Source: an uncultured Prevotellaceae bacterium (GTDB lineage Bacteria > Bacteroidota > Bacteroidia > Bacteroidales > Bacteroidaceae). Taken from it: a stretch of 57,823 nt of DNA. The translations under genes were made by a program, and so were the position numbers. The stretch covers positions 1 to 57,823 of the forward strand of contig CALBJW010000204.1 in assembly GCA_937893145.1 (NCBI GenBank), read 5' to 3'. The stretch's first letter is position 1; the number at the start of each line of letters is the position of its first letter. Shown here one piece after another: positions 24,211 to 32,883 of the stretch. A model generated the notes under the pieces. It was not told where the DNA came from. It saw nothing but the letters and a program-made list of their open reading frames with translations, and did no database searches.

Positions 24211-24729
24211 ATGAAAAGAATAGGACTATTATCTGATACTCATTCGTTCTGGGACACAAAGTACGAGAAGTATTTCAAGGATTGTGATGAAATATGGCAT
24301 GCAGGCGACATTGGTTCGATGGAAGTTGCCGAAAAATTAGCCGAGATTGCCCCTTTGCGAGCAGTACATGGCAATATAGATGGCGGTGATGTACGTATTC
24401 AATTCACTGAGAAGTATAGGTTTAAGTGTGAAGATGTTGATGTGCTAATCAAGCACATTGGCGGTTATCCTGGCAGGTACGATGCGTCTGTTCGTACAAT
24501 TCTCTTCACCCGACCACCAAAACTCTTCATTTCTGGCCATTCACATATACTTAAAGTAATGTATGATAAGACACTTGGATGCTTGCACATCAATCCGGGT
24601 GCAGCTGGAATGTCTGGTTTTCATAAGGTCAGAACACTTGTTCGTTTTGTTATTGATGGCAGCGAGATTAAAGACCTTGAAGTGATAGAATTGGGTGACA
24701 AAAAGCCTCGTGACCCATTACTTCCTTAA
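24211..24729 (+). CDS. YfcE/MJ0936-family metallophosphoesterase
   Basis: A 172-residue calcineurin-like phosphodiesterase. The metal-site motifs occur in order: LSDTH (Asp8, His10), WHAGDIGS, AVHGNIDGG and SGHSHI. There is no signal peptide, so it is cytosolic. E. coli YfcE hydrolyses bis-p-nitrophenyl phosphate in vitro and its true substrate is unsettled, so I give no pathway. It is monocistronic with a close promoter. Confidence 0.92.
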   Translation: MKRIGLLSDTHSFWDTKYEKYFKDCDEIWHAGDIGSMEVAEKLAEIAPLRAVHGNIDGGDVRIQFTEKYRFKCEDVDVLIKHIGGYPGRYDASVRTILFTRPPKLFISGHSHILKVMYDKTLGCLHINPGAAGMSGFHKVRTLVRFVIDGSEIKDLEVIELGDKKPRDPLLP

Positions 24730-24791
24730 TATATTTATATGTGCAGTTCAGTTTTTATCTCCGATTTTATTCATAAACGAAATAAAAGTTG

Positions 24792-24799
24792 TACCTTTG
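24792..24799 (+). promoter_or_regulatory. -7 box for rfbB
   Basis: Reads TACCTTTG, 24 bases before the rfbB ATG. No matching -33 TTTG was found. Confidence 0.5.
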
Positions 24800-24823
24800 C
24801 ACTCCGTAAATAATAAATAGAAT

Positions 24824-25957
24824 ATGAAGAATATCGTAATCACTGGTGGAGCAGGTTTCATTGGCTCACATGTTGTTCGCCTTTTCGTGAATAAGTATCC
24901 TGAGTATAACATTATCAATCTTGATAAGCTTACTTACGCAGGAAACCTTGCAAATCTTAAAGATATTGAGGACAAACCAAACTATAAGTTTGTCAAGATG
25001 GACATCTGCGACTTTGAAGCATTCTACAAGCTCATGCAAGATGAGAAGATTGATGGCATCATTCACCTCGCAGCAGAGAGTCATGTTGACCGTTCAATTA
25101 AGGATCCTTTCACATTTGCCCGCACAAACGTAATGGGAACTCTCTCACTTCTTCAGGCTGCAAAGCTTTATTGGGAATCACTTCCTGAGAAGTATGAGGG
25201 CAAGCGTTTCTATCATATCTCAACAGATGAGGTTTATGGAGCACTTGAAATGACTAATCCTGAAGGTATAGAACCTCCATTCACAACAACTGCTTCTTCA
25301 AGTGAGCATCACTTGGCTTATGGAAAGGACTTCTTCTACGAGACTACGAAGTACAATCCACATTCTCCATATTCTGCAAGTAAGGCAAGTTCTGACCATT
25401 TTGTGCGTGCATTCCACGATACTTACGGAATGCCAACAATCGTTACAAACTGTTCAAACAACTACGGTCCTTATCAGTTCCCAGAGAAGCTTATACCTCT
25501 CTTTATCAATAATATCCGTCATCGCAAACCACTTCCTGTGTATGGTAAGGGCGAGAATGTACGCGACTGGCTCTATGTTGTTGACCATGCTCGTGCAATC
25601 GACACTATCTTCCACAATGGTACAGTAGCAGAAACATACAACATCGGTGGTTTCAATGAATGGAAGAACATTGACATCATCAAGACTGTAATTGCAACAG
25701 TTGACCGCCTTCTTGGTCGTCCAGAGGGTGCTGACCTCGATCTCATCACATATGTTACTGACCGTCTTGGACATGATGCCCGTTATGCCATTGATTCCAC
25801 AAAGCTTCAGAAGGAACTTGGTTGGGAACCATCACTTCAGTTTGAAGAAGGAATCGAGAAGACTGTCAAGTGGTATCTCGAAAACGAAGAGTGGATGGAC
25901 AACATCACTTCGGGTGAATACGAGAAGTACTACGAAGATATGTACAAGGGCAGATAA
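24824..25957 (+). CDS. rfbB: dTDP-glucose 4,6-dehydratase
   Basis: A 377-residue short-chain dehydrogenase/reductase-fold enzyme making dTDP-4-keto-6-deoxyglucose, the second step towards dTDP-rhamnose. The NAD site is TGGAGFIGSHV (about 7-17), HLAAESHVDRSI follows, the catalytic triad region is ISTDEVYG with Thr/Asp/Glu, and the YxxxK is YSASKASSDHF. NCSNNYGPYQFPEKLIPLFI and the C-terminal RLGHDARYAID are RfbB-specific. No rfbA, rfbC or rfbD lies next to it, so the rest of the pathway is elsewhere. It ends at a strong hairpin. Confidence 0.96.
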   Translation: MKNIVITGGAGFIGSHVVRLFVNKYPEYNIINLDKLTYAGNLANLKDIEDKPNYKFVKMDICDFEAFYKLMQDEKIDGIIHLAAESHVDRSIKDPFTFARTNVMGTLSLLQAAKLYWESLPEKYEGKRFYHISTDEVYGALEMTNPEGIEPPFTTTASSSEHHLAYGKDFFYETTKYNPHSPYSASKASSDHFVRAFHDTYGMPTIVTNCSNNYGPYQFPEKLIPLFINNIRHRKPLPVYGKGENVRDWLYVVDHARAIDTIFHNGTVAETYNIGGFNEWKNIDIIKTVIATVDRLLGRPEGADLDLITYVTDRLGHDARYAIDSTKLQKELGWEPSLQFEEGIEKTVKWYLENEEWMDNITSGEYEKYYEDMYKGR

Positions 25958-25984
25958 TTGAAATCATAACAACTCTCAATAAAG

Positions 25985-26023
25985 AAATCCTCCATTGGTA
26001 TGATGAATACCATTGGAGGATTT
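25985..26023. terminator. Terminator after rfbB
   Basis: A 17-bp stem with one mismatch: left arm 25985-26001, five-base loop, right arm 26007-26023, followed by T on the plus strand. The A-rich left flank means it could also act on minus-strand transcription. Confidence 0.88.
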
Positions 26024-26056
26024 TATGTTTACTGCAAATTCACCGTAGCTTTTCCC

Positions 26057-26121
26057 AATAAGATATACTATGTTATTTGATAAGATATACTATCTTATTG
26101 CAGAAGATATACTATCTTATT
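26057..26121. repeat. Three tandem 22-bp palindromic units
   Basis: Units at 26057, 26079 and 26101 repeat with an exact period of 22 bases. Each is a dyad around the trinucleotide TAC: AATAAGATA-TAC-TATCTTATT in its ideal form. The first copy has one mismatch; the second and third have 8-bp and 6-bp perfect arms. They lie between the rfbB terminator and the end of the CcdA/ArsG-like gene. The arrangement recalls multiple operator sites on one DNA face or a repeat family. Confidence 0.8.
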
Positions 26122-26142
26122 TCGTTTTCTTCCGTATGTTTC

Positions 26143-26838
26143 TTATTCTGCAAGTAATAGTATTGCGATAGCAATGAAGAGAAGTCCTGTCACACCGTTG
26201 AGAATCATTTGGAATGTTTCGAATGTGTGGCTGATTTTTTGTGCCTTGTTGTATGCCTTACTCATTATGTATGCAATGATGACAACAGGAATTGCGGCTG
26301 CAAAGGCAAAGGACATTGGGATTAGAATACTAACATTACTGCTCAGAGCAAGGGGAATCATCAATCCGAAATAGAAGACTGCACTCTCAGGACAAAAGGC
26401 GAGTGCAAGTGTGATGCCCAAGATGACTGCTCCCAATGGACCATTTCTCTTTATGAGTCTTCCGGAATTATGGCAGTCATCACCATGATGATGGTGGTGA
26501 TGGAATGCCCTTGAAAGCATAAAGATGCCAATAGCAATAAGAACGTATGGCAGAATGATTTCGCCTTTACTTACTATTATTTCAAAACCTTTTGTGTTCT
26601 TACCTCCACCAATCAAGCACATCATTATCCATCCCAGTACGATGTATGTTATTGTTCTGCCAAGTGCATAGAGTATGCCTTCGAGGAAACCTTTGCCATT
26701 GCGATATTCATAGGCAAGAGCACTAACGCTAATTGCCAACTGACATGGGTTGAGGGCGGTGAGCAAACCTAACATAAATGCAGTCAACAGAGGAATGTCT
26801 GTTGACTGCATTGCGTTATGTAGATAGTCTATGAGCAT
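26143..26838 (-). CDS. CcdA/DsbD-type membrane protein, ArsG-like, with His-rich loop
   Basis: A 231-residue protein with about six spans. The first span contains LGLLTALNPCQLAISVSALA and the fourth LAFCPESAVFYFG, the paired PC/CP cysteines of the DsbD/CcdA thiol-electron-transfer fold. Overall similarity is closest to Bacteroidetes proteins annotated as ArsG-like permeases, where partner thioredoxins occur. A loop at about 113-122 reads HHHHHHGDDCHN and looks metal-binding. It overlaps the AspT-family gene by 10 bases and so is translationally coupled to it. Whether it moves electrons, metal or arsenicals is not decided by the sequence. Confidence 0.75.
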   Translation of the reverse strand: MLIDYLHNAMQSTDIPLLTAFMLGLLTALNPCQLAISVSALAYEYRNGKGFLEGILYALGRTITYIVLGWIMMCLIGGGKNTKGFEIIVSKGEIILPYVLIAIGIFMLSRAFHHHHHHGDDCHNSGRLIKRNGPLGAVILGITLALAFCPESAVFYFGLMIPLALSSNVSILIPMSFAFAAAIPVVIIAYIMSKAYNKAQKISHTFETFQMILNGVTGLLFIAIAILLLAE

Positions 26839-28547
26839 AGTATTAATATGAGTACCTGAGCTGTGATAATACGGAGGAACATTGATAATGGATAAACTGT
26901 TGAGTAACCAACTGATGGAATACCATTATCAGCAGTTGCTGTTGAGAATGCAAGTGCTGGTGGGTCTGTAGTGGCACCCGACATGATACCCATAAGGAGG
27001 AAATAGTTCATCTTCCACTTGATGCGTGCAAATACACCCATGATGATGAGTGGAAGCACGGTGATGAGGAAGCCCATCCAAACGTAGTGGTAACCACCAT
27101 TGATAACTGTGTCGAGGAAGCTTCCGCCGGCTTTGATACCTACACCTGCAAGGAAGAGTACAAGACCAATATCGCGAATCATGAGCGATGCGGAGTTGGT
27201 TGTGTAAGCCACGAGATGAAGTTTATAACCGAAGCGTCCAAGAAGGATAGCAATTACGAGTGGACCACCTGCAATACCGAGCTTTACTGGCATTGACATT
27301 CCTGGTACTGCGATTGGAATCATACCGAAGATGATACCCACAAAGATACCGAAGAAGAGAGTAAGGAGGTTTGGTTTGTCAAGTGCTTGCTTTGAGTCAC
27401 CAAGTATGTTTGCAAAGCGTTCGAGTGAATCCTCAGGACCAACAACTGTGAGAATATCACCAACCTGAAGGATTACACTTGGAGAAGCGAAGAGTTCGAT
27501 ACCTGAACGGTAAAGACGTGTAACGTTAACACCATGAAGTGATGATGGATGGAGCGAACCAAGAGTCTTACCATTGACATCATTCTTTGTGACTGTAAGT
27601 TTGCGAGTTGTCATGGTCACATCCTGTACTTCCCAGTCCATATCAACCTTTGGACCAATGAAAGCTGTGATTGCCTCAGCATCTTCTGCTGCCGAAACGA
27701 TGTAAAGCTTGTCACCAACTGTAAGAACGGTTTCCTTATTTGGTACTTGAACATGACCTTCGTGAAGGATGCGTGAGCAAACGAAATCGCGACCAATGAA
27801 TCCACGAACCTGGAGGATTGTTTTACCAGCAATAGCAGGGTTCTGGACATCAACTGTCATAAGGTATGGTTTAACAGCTGCATTGTTACCGTTCTTCCTG
27901 TTGAAGTGTTCGAGTTCCTTTTCAAAACTAATCTTGAAGATGACACGAATAGCAATAATACTGCCGATGATACCTACTACACCAAGAGGGTAGGCGCAAG
28001 CATATCCGTTGGCGATTGATGGAATTCCACCTTCGAATGGGTGAACAGCATTAATCTGGTCGAGAGCAGCGTTGGCAGCACCAAGGCCTGGAGTGTTAGT
28101 TACTGCACCGCAGAGTGTACCTACCATCATAGGAAGATTGCCAGCCTCTTCAATGAGATTTGTCTTACCAAGTGCGAAGTAAAGTACGAGCATAACGGTG
28201 ATGTTCAAAAGAACAATACCTGCAGCTACTCCGTTTGCCTTGAGTCCACCTTGCTTAAGTGAGGTGAAGAACGAAGGTCCAACCTGAAGACCAATACTGA
28301 AGACGAAGAGAATGAGACCAAACTCTTGCATGAAACTTATCACTTCAGTGTTCTCGACCACATTGCCCATTGCAAGGAGATGTCCTGCAAGGATACCTAC
28401 GAAGAGAATCCAAGTAACACCAAGTGATACACCACAAATCTTTACTTTTTGGCCGAGCCATACTCCTAAAGATATAACAATTGCAAAGAGGATAACGGTG
28501 TGGGCTAATCCTCCGCCAGTCATGAATAAGTCAATTAACCACTGCAT
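26829..28547 (-). CDS. AspT/YidE-family putative transporter with TrkA-C domains
   Basis: A 572-residue membrane protein of the aspartate:alanine exchanger superfamily. Two membrane halves, each of five or more helices (about 1-180 and 380-572), flank two cytosolic TrkA-C-like domains (about 205-370). Their cores include GRDFVCSRILHEGHVQVPN, VLTVGDKLYIV, VTRLYRSGIELFASPSVILQ and VGDILTVVGP. Glycine-rich helices such as GTLCGAVTNTPGLGAANAA and GIMSGATTDPPALAFSTA, with TNTP and TDPP signatures, are typical of the family. The substrate is unknown; a dicarboxylate or amino acid is likely. It is the first gene of a two-gene unit. Confidence 0.9.
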   Translation of the reverse strand: MQWLIDLFMTGGGLAHTVILFAIVISLGVWLGQKVKICGVSLGVTWILFVGILAGHLLAMGNVVENTEVISFMQEFGLILFVFSIGLQVGPSFFTSLKQGGLKANGVAAGIVLLNITVMLVLYFALGKTNLIEEAGNLPMMVGTLCGAVTNTPGLGAANAALDQINAVHPFEGGIPSIANGYACAYPLGVVGIIGSIIAIRVIFKISFEKELEHFNRKNGNNAAVKPYLMTVDVQNPAIAGKTILQVRGFIGRDFVCSRILHEGHVQVPNKETVLTVGDKLYIVSAAEDAEAITAFIGPKVDMDWEVQDVTMTTRKLTVTKNDVNGKTLGSLHPSSLHGVNVTRLYRSGIELFASPSVILQVGDILTVVGPEDSLERFANILGDSKQALDKPNLLTLFFGIFVGIIFGMIPIAVPGMSMPVKLGIAGGPLVIAILLGRFGYKLHLVAYTTNSASLMIRDIGLVLFLAGVGIKAGGSFLDTVINGGYHYVWMGFLITVLPLIIMGVFARIKWKMNYFLLMGIMSGATTDPPALAFSTATADNGIPSVGYSTVYPLSMFLRIITAQVLILILCS

Positions 28548-28589
28548 GTGTTTAAAGGTTTTGGGTTAAATTGTTAGTGAATATGCTTG

Positions 28590-28597
28590 CAAAGTTA
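28590..28597 (-). promoter_or_regulatory. -7 box for the AspT-family gene
   Basis: Reads TAACTTTG on the minus strand, 42 bases before the ATG at 28547. It overlaps the stop codon of the upstream GH28 gene (stop at 28595-28597), so promoter and coding end share bases. No -33 match. Confidence 0.5.
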
Positions 28598-29959
28598 CTG
28601 TTTTTTTATTGCATTAACCTTTTTTACAGTGAAGTTTTCCACATATTCAGGGTGAAAATCTGCATTCTTGGCAGAAACGGACAGATTTTCAAACAAGAAG
28701 TTACTTAGATGATACTGGTCTTCTTGTGGTTTTACATTGAAGAATACATCACAATCGAATGTTATATTACGCATTGTGATATGGTCAGAGTATGACATTG
28801 GCACGCTCTTTCTGCCTTTAAGGTCATAGAACTGAGTCCAAGGTGCAACGAGAAGGAAGTTCTTTCCATTGCCTGTAATGTCCTCAACTGTAATGTATTC
28901 ATACTGCTGAGGTGTGTCAGGACGCATCTTCAACCAAAGGAGGTTGTTGGCTTCGTTTACCTTGATACGACGAAGAATGATGTTGTGGTCGTAAACCGAT
29001 TCACTGCCAAGAGTTAAACAACCATGACAGAAACCATATTCACAGTCCTCGATGATGATGTTTTCGTTGCCACCATCACCTACCATTTCTGGGAACTTAT
29101 TGATGTCGATGTCTGAATATGTGTTACGCCAGTAGTCTGCATAAGGGCCTTTACCACCCTTGATGGCTACAGCATCATCATTTACTGACATGTAGCAGTC
29201 CTTAACAAGAATGTTCTTTACCACATCGAGGTCGATAGCATCTGTTGAAGGAGCCTTGACAGGTTTTGCTGGTGAGTAGATATAAAGGCGAAGAAGTTTC
29301 ACGTTCTCGCTATTATAAATATGTGTAGTCCAGAATGGAGAATTCTGCAAGTGAACACCTTCAATCTGCACATTCTTCGAATTGCTTACATACACAAGGC
29401 GTGGACGCTGTTCATCCTTGTTGGTACACTTAGGGTTCCACGAACGGCGTTCCCAGAAGTGCTGCCAATATGTGAGACCATTACCGTCTATAGTTCCCTG
29501 GCCAGAGATTGTGAAACCATCAAGTCCATCAGCATTGATGAGTGCAGAGTAGTACTTGCATGTCTCGCCTTCAATTCGTGTGTTGACAAGTGGGAAGTCT
29601 GTAGGATTCTCACTTCCCATAAGTACACCACCAGCATAGATGTGCAGATGAACACCCTGACGGAAGAAGAGGGCACCAGTCTTGTATATGCCTTGAGGCA
29701 CAACCATCACGCCACCACCATTAGCAGCTATCTGGTCTATAAGTGCCTGAAGCTCTTTTGTATATACCTTGCCATCGTTCAACACACCATAATTTGTGAT
29801 GCGGTATTGCTTGCCAAGTTTGTTGATATCAACAGATGTTGTATCACGAAACCAACCACTTATTTCTGTGCCATCAGGCCAAACGTCTTTTACTTGCTTT
29901 TTTCCGAAGGCTGATGCCCACAATGTTGTGAGCACCAGCAGAGTTATAATTTTCTTCAT
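28595..29959 (-). CDS. Glycoside hydrolase family 28 (polygalacturonase-like) enzyme
   Basis: A 454-residue secreted right-handed beta-helix enzyme acting on pectic galacturonan-type chains. The signal peptide is MKKIITLLVLTTLWASAFG. GH28 positions are recognisable: PSTDAIDL (Asp 240 region, in place of NTD), VNDDAVAIKGG (Asp pair 261-262), FCHGCLTLGSE (His312) and LWLKMRPD (in place of RIK). Cofactors are not needed in this family. No T9SS tail or lipobox is present, so it is probably periplasmic. It starts 12 bases after the stop of the T9SS metallopeptidase gene and is co-transcribed with it. Exo- versus endo-activity is not decided. Confidence 0.88.
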   Translation of the reverse strand: MKKIITLLVLTTLWASAFGKKQVKDVWPDGTEISGWFRDTTSVDINKLGKQYRITNYGVLNDGKVYTKELQALIDQIAANGGGVMVVPQGIYKTGALFFRQGVHLHIYAGGVLMGSENPTDFPLVNTRIEGETCKYYSALINADGLDGFTISGQGTIDGNGLTYWQHFWERRSWNPKCTNKDEQRPRLVYVSNSKNVQIEGVHLQNSPFWTTHIYNSENVKLLRLYIYSPAKPVKAPSTDAIDLDVVKNILVKDCYMSVNDDAVAIKGGKGPYADYWRNTYSDIDINKFPEMVGDGGNENIIIEDCEYGFCHGCLTLGSESVYDHNIILRRIKVNEANNLLWLKMRPDTPQQYEYITVEDITGNGKNFLLVAPWTQFYDLKGRKSVPMSYSDHITMRNITFDCDVFFNVKPQEDQYHLSNFLFENLSVSAKNADFHPEYVENFTVKKVNAIKKQ

Positions 29960-29971
29960 TGTTCTGAGTTA

Positions 29972-32635
29972 TTATTTTACATATATCTTCTTGCAACTAC
30001 CGTCTGAGTACTTGATGATGTTAAGTCCCTTCTGAGTGTGCTGCATGAGGTTACCATTTGCTGAGTAGATGCTAATAACTTTCTTGTCTCCAGTGACTGC
30101 AGAGTCGTTAATCTTAATCTCCTGAATGCCCGATGCTACAGCTGATGCGTGGTAAAGTTCGAGTTCATCTTCGCTGATGATAATCCATTGCTGAGCTGTT
30201 GCGTTGTCAGAGAAGTCGAAAGTCGCAGTAGCGATTTTGCCGTATGAAGTGGTGCTTGTCATAGCACTTGCAGACAAACTCTTGAATCCACCTGAGGTCC
30301 AAGTGAACCAGTAACCATGTGTCTTCACCTTGCTGTCGCCACAATCAATTGTAACATCTGTGCGGTCAGGCATGAGCTGGAAGTATTCTGATGCAGTTGG
30401 ATTTGTAGTTGTCTTCAATGATGGAGAAGCATTAGCGTGACTAATGTACTTGCCTGAAGCCACATTCTTGAACATATAATAGCTGTCCTTAGCATTGTAT
30501 TCGATAGTCCATGCTGCTTCGTCTGTGATAGGTTCGCCATTCAACTGCTTACCCCAAGCAAGAGTTGTGTTGCCTTCCTGGTAGAGAAGGGCAGAACCAA
30601 GACCACGCTCTGCGTTCTTGTTCATGATGTAGTAACGCTTGTTGTCATCGAAGTTGTAAGTATAACCCGAGATACCATTATGCTGAGTAGTCCACCATTC
30701 AGAAGAGTTAGGGTCGAGACCATCGATGAAGAAACCATAGAGAAGACAGCAGCCGCCAATGTACTGTAATTCCTGATGTGTATCCTTGCTTGCACCATTT
30801 ACAAACCAGTCATAAGTTGCACTCTGTCCCCAAGCATGAGTGCCATCACCTACCATACAGAATTCCGAGTTGAATGGGTCAGCATTCTTATTCTCGAGGA
30901 ATGTGTAAATCTTGTTTGCCTCACGACCATACCATTTCCAGTTGTGAACATTAGAGTCAGAGTAGCGTGGGTGAGTACCAACACCTACACCGTGACCTGT
31001 TTCGTGAAGAACAGTTCCAATAGCCTGATATGCTGTGTTCTGGCTAATACGCATCCAACCACCATAGCTACAGTCGGCAGTACCATCACCTGCACCCGCA
31101 CCATAAGCATAATGTCCGCTGAGGTGGAAACCCTTGATACCAGTCCATTCGTTGAAGTAATCAATAGTCTGGCGAACTGCTGTTCTGCATCGGTTGTTTG
31201 TTCCTTCGTCTGGACCAGATTCGTCCCAAGACCAAGTACAAGTACCCGTAGGATGAGTTACAATCTTTACTTCGTCGCCATAAGCAAGAGCGTATGTCTT
31301 TGTGAGTACATATGGACGGAGATAGTAAACTGTTGCAGGTTCAAGTCCCTTAACATGAATGATTGTGCCGTTAAGATTGAAATACTTTGTTGTACGATTG
31401 TCAAGAACAGTAGGATTGTGTCCTTTGCTCCAGCAAACACCCTTTTCAAGAATGTCATCGCCTTCGAATGTTGCACGCATGAGAGCTTCTGTTGCACCAG
31501 TTGGAACATAGTGATTTGTTTCCTTCACAACTGGAGCCTTACCATCACCTGTACCACCGTTTGCAATCATGAATTCTAACTTAGCATTTGCAAGAATATC
31601 AATCTCCTTGAGGATTTCTTCTATTGTAGCCTCTGCCACTTCATACATGTCAACAGCATGATTAATCACTTCGTTATATTCTATGGCACCAATCATTTCG
31701 CTATTGAAACCTTCTTCTGAATTTGCTATTGCAGCTTCAAGTTTTGCGTATGTACTGATAGAAGTGTTAGCCTTATCGTATGCAGCCTGAAGATTCTCTG
31801 TGAGAACAAATGGATCGTTGTTTGGATCTTCGAACGATGCTTCTGCTTCTGCAAGAGCTTTCTTGAATTCTGCACCCTCAACAGCACCCATCTTCTTTCC
31901 ATCCAGAAGTTTAGCCTTCGAGATAAGTGCCTTCAGATTAGTAAATGCCTTTGTATTGTCCTGAGCACTAACTGTTGCATCTTCAAGTGCCATAGCAACG
32001 CCTGTAAGGTCTTCTGCATTTTCATCAATAGCCTTCTGTGCAGCACTAATTGTCTTCTTCAGTTCATCGATACATGACTGACTAATCCATCTTTCGAACA
32101 ACTTGTTTGCAGAAGTGATGAGAGCGTTAACAGTTGCAGTATCTGTCGAGAGGAATGTCAAACGGAAATTGTCACAGCAGATGTAGTTACCTGTTGCATT
32201 TGAAGCAGTGAAAGCGATTGCTACCATTGATGTGGTCAAATCGAACTCTAATGAATAATCTCCAGGTTTAGTGACGTTAGTCTTAACTGTACTCTTTGCA
32301 CTGATGGTAACACCAGTTTGCTCTTCGTTCACGTCCTGCTGAATATTCTGTGCAGCAACAGTGAGGCGATAGCGTCCTTTAACAAGGTTCTTCACGGTCT
32401 GTTTAAGACTTGCATTGCCTGCCTTCTGTCCTTTGCTAACCCACTTTTCCATATAAACCTTTCCGTCCTTGATAGGGAAAGAGTTGTTGGTCTGGGCAAC
32501 CATGTCTGTATTAGTCCATCCCTCAACACCGCTTATTTCAAAACTTGGGTTGACGATTTTGTATGTAACGTCAGTTTGTGCCATTGAACTCATAGCTATA
32601 AGAGCCAATGACAATAATGATAATAGTTTTTTCAT
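29972..32635 (-). CDS. Secreted multidomain zinc metallopeptidase with T9SS C-terminal signal
   Basis: An 887-residue protein with signal peptide 1-19 (MKKLLSLLSLALIAMSSMA). Order of parts: a jelly-roll, carbohydrate-binding-like domain (20-165); a helical FIVAR-like region (165-360); an Fn3-like domain (370-460); a metallopeptidase domain with HETGHGVGVGTH at 544-555, preceded by Cys-bearing segments; a ricin-type lectin-like region (about 665-825, RYYIMNKN ... ASGKYISHA); and a type A T9SS sorting domain (about 830-887, ending in KKIYVK). The second His of the zinc site is one residue later than in classical metzincins. It should be exported across the outer membrane, probably cell-surface bound. 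The substrate is unknown; glycoprotein is a guess from the lectin-like parts. Confidence 0.85.
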   Translation of the reverse strand: MKKLLSLLSLALIAMSSMAQTDVTYKIVNPSFEISGVEGWTNTDMVAQTNNSFPIKDGKVYMEKWVSKGQKAGNASLKQTVKNLVKGRYRLTVAAQNIQQDVNEEQTGVTISAKSTVKTNVTKPGDYSLEFDLTTSMVAIAFTASNATGNYICCDNFRLTFLSTDTATVNALITSANKLFERWISQSCIDELKKTISAAQKAIDENAEDLTGVAMALEDATVSAQDNTKAFTNLKALISKAKLLDGKKMGAVEGAEFKKALAEAEASFEDPNNDPFVLTENLQAAYDKANTSISTYAKLEAAIANSEEGFNSEMIGAIEYNEVINHAVDMYEVAEATIEEILKEIDILANAKLEFMIANGGTGDGKAPVVKETNHYVPTGATEALMRATFEGDDILEKGVCWSKGHNPTVLDNRTTKYFNLNGTIIHVKGLEPATVYYLRPYVLTKTYALAYGDEVKIVTHPTGTCTWSWDESGPDEGTNNRCRTAVRQTIDYFNEWTGIKGFHLSGHYAYGAGAGDGTADCSYGGWMRISQNTAYQAIGTVLHETGHGVGVGTHPRYSDSNVHNWKWYGREANKIYTFLENKNADPFNSEFCMVGDGTHAWGQSATYDWFVNGASKDTHQELQYIGGCCLLYGFFIDGLDPNSSEWWTTQHNGISGYTYNFDDNKRYYIMNKNAERGLGSALLYQEGNTTLAWGKQLNGEPITDEAAWTIEYNAKDSYYMFKNVASGKYISHANASPSLKTTTNPTASEYFQLMPDRTDVTIDCGDSKVKTHGYWFTWTSGGFKSLSASAMTSTTSYGKIATATFDFSDNATAQQWIIISEDELELYHASAVASGIQEIKINDSAVTGDKKVISIYSANGNLMQHTQKGLNIIKYSDGSCKKIYVK

Positions 32636-32690
32636 TATTATAATAATTTAGTTATTGATTAGGCTAATAGTTCTTTTACAAATTGTACGG

Positions 32691-32722
32691 CAAAGATAGG
32701 TATATTATTTTATTTAAGCAAA
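32691..32722 (-). promoter_or_regulatory. Consensus promoter of the metallopeptidase-GH28 operon
   Basis: -33 TTTG (32719-32722), 20-base spacer, -7 TATCTTTG (32691-32698): a full Bacteroidetes consensus. The start would be near 32685, leaving a leader of about 50 bases. Confidence 0.8.
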
Positions 32723-32749
32723 AAAATAGTTGAAAGAATGACGTCTCAG

Positions 32750-32883
32750 CCAAAAGATATGGGCCCAGTCTTGTGAACTGAGCCCATAAGAAAAGTTTTA
32801 CGTATCACTACGTTTTTTTCTTTAATAAATATTAACCATTAAAACTCCGGACGTCTCCGGTAAACAAAAAACGTTAATGAGAT
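32750..32883 (-). ncRNA. Candidate small RNA or structured leader
   Basis: No open frame is present in this part of the 458-base gap between divergent genes. A -7 box TATCTTTG at 32889-32896 (minus strand) would start a transcript near 32882. It would contain a GC-rich hairpin CCGGA-GACG-TCCGG (32847-32860), a small hairpin (32800-32813), and a 12-bp hairpin with one mismatch (32758-32788) followed by a short T-rich stretch. Long arms with AACGTTTTTTG (from 32866-32876) and AAAAAAACGT (32811-32820) can also pair. No named RNA family was recognised. On the plus strand the hairpin at 32800-32813 is followed by seven T, so direction is not certain. Confidence 0.4.

Noticed and set aside
26057..26121. 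Possible mini CRISPR array
   Set aside because: The 22-base units are contiguous palindromes with no unique spacers, and no cas gene is present in the window.
26482..26500. His6 run taken as an engineered tag or vector contamination
   Set aside because: It lies in an internal loop of a native membrane protein with matching flanking codons; no vector sequence is nearby.
30776..31579. Plus-strand open frame inside the T9SS metallopeptidase gene
   Set aside because: It is Cys/Thr-rich antisense shadow sequence of a well-supported gene.
32800..32819. Plus-strand terminator (hairpin plus seven T)
   Set aside because: There is no plus-strand gene upstream within reach and the stem is only 5 bp, so it is treated as part of the candidate RNA region.
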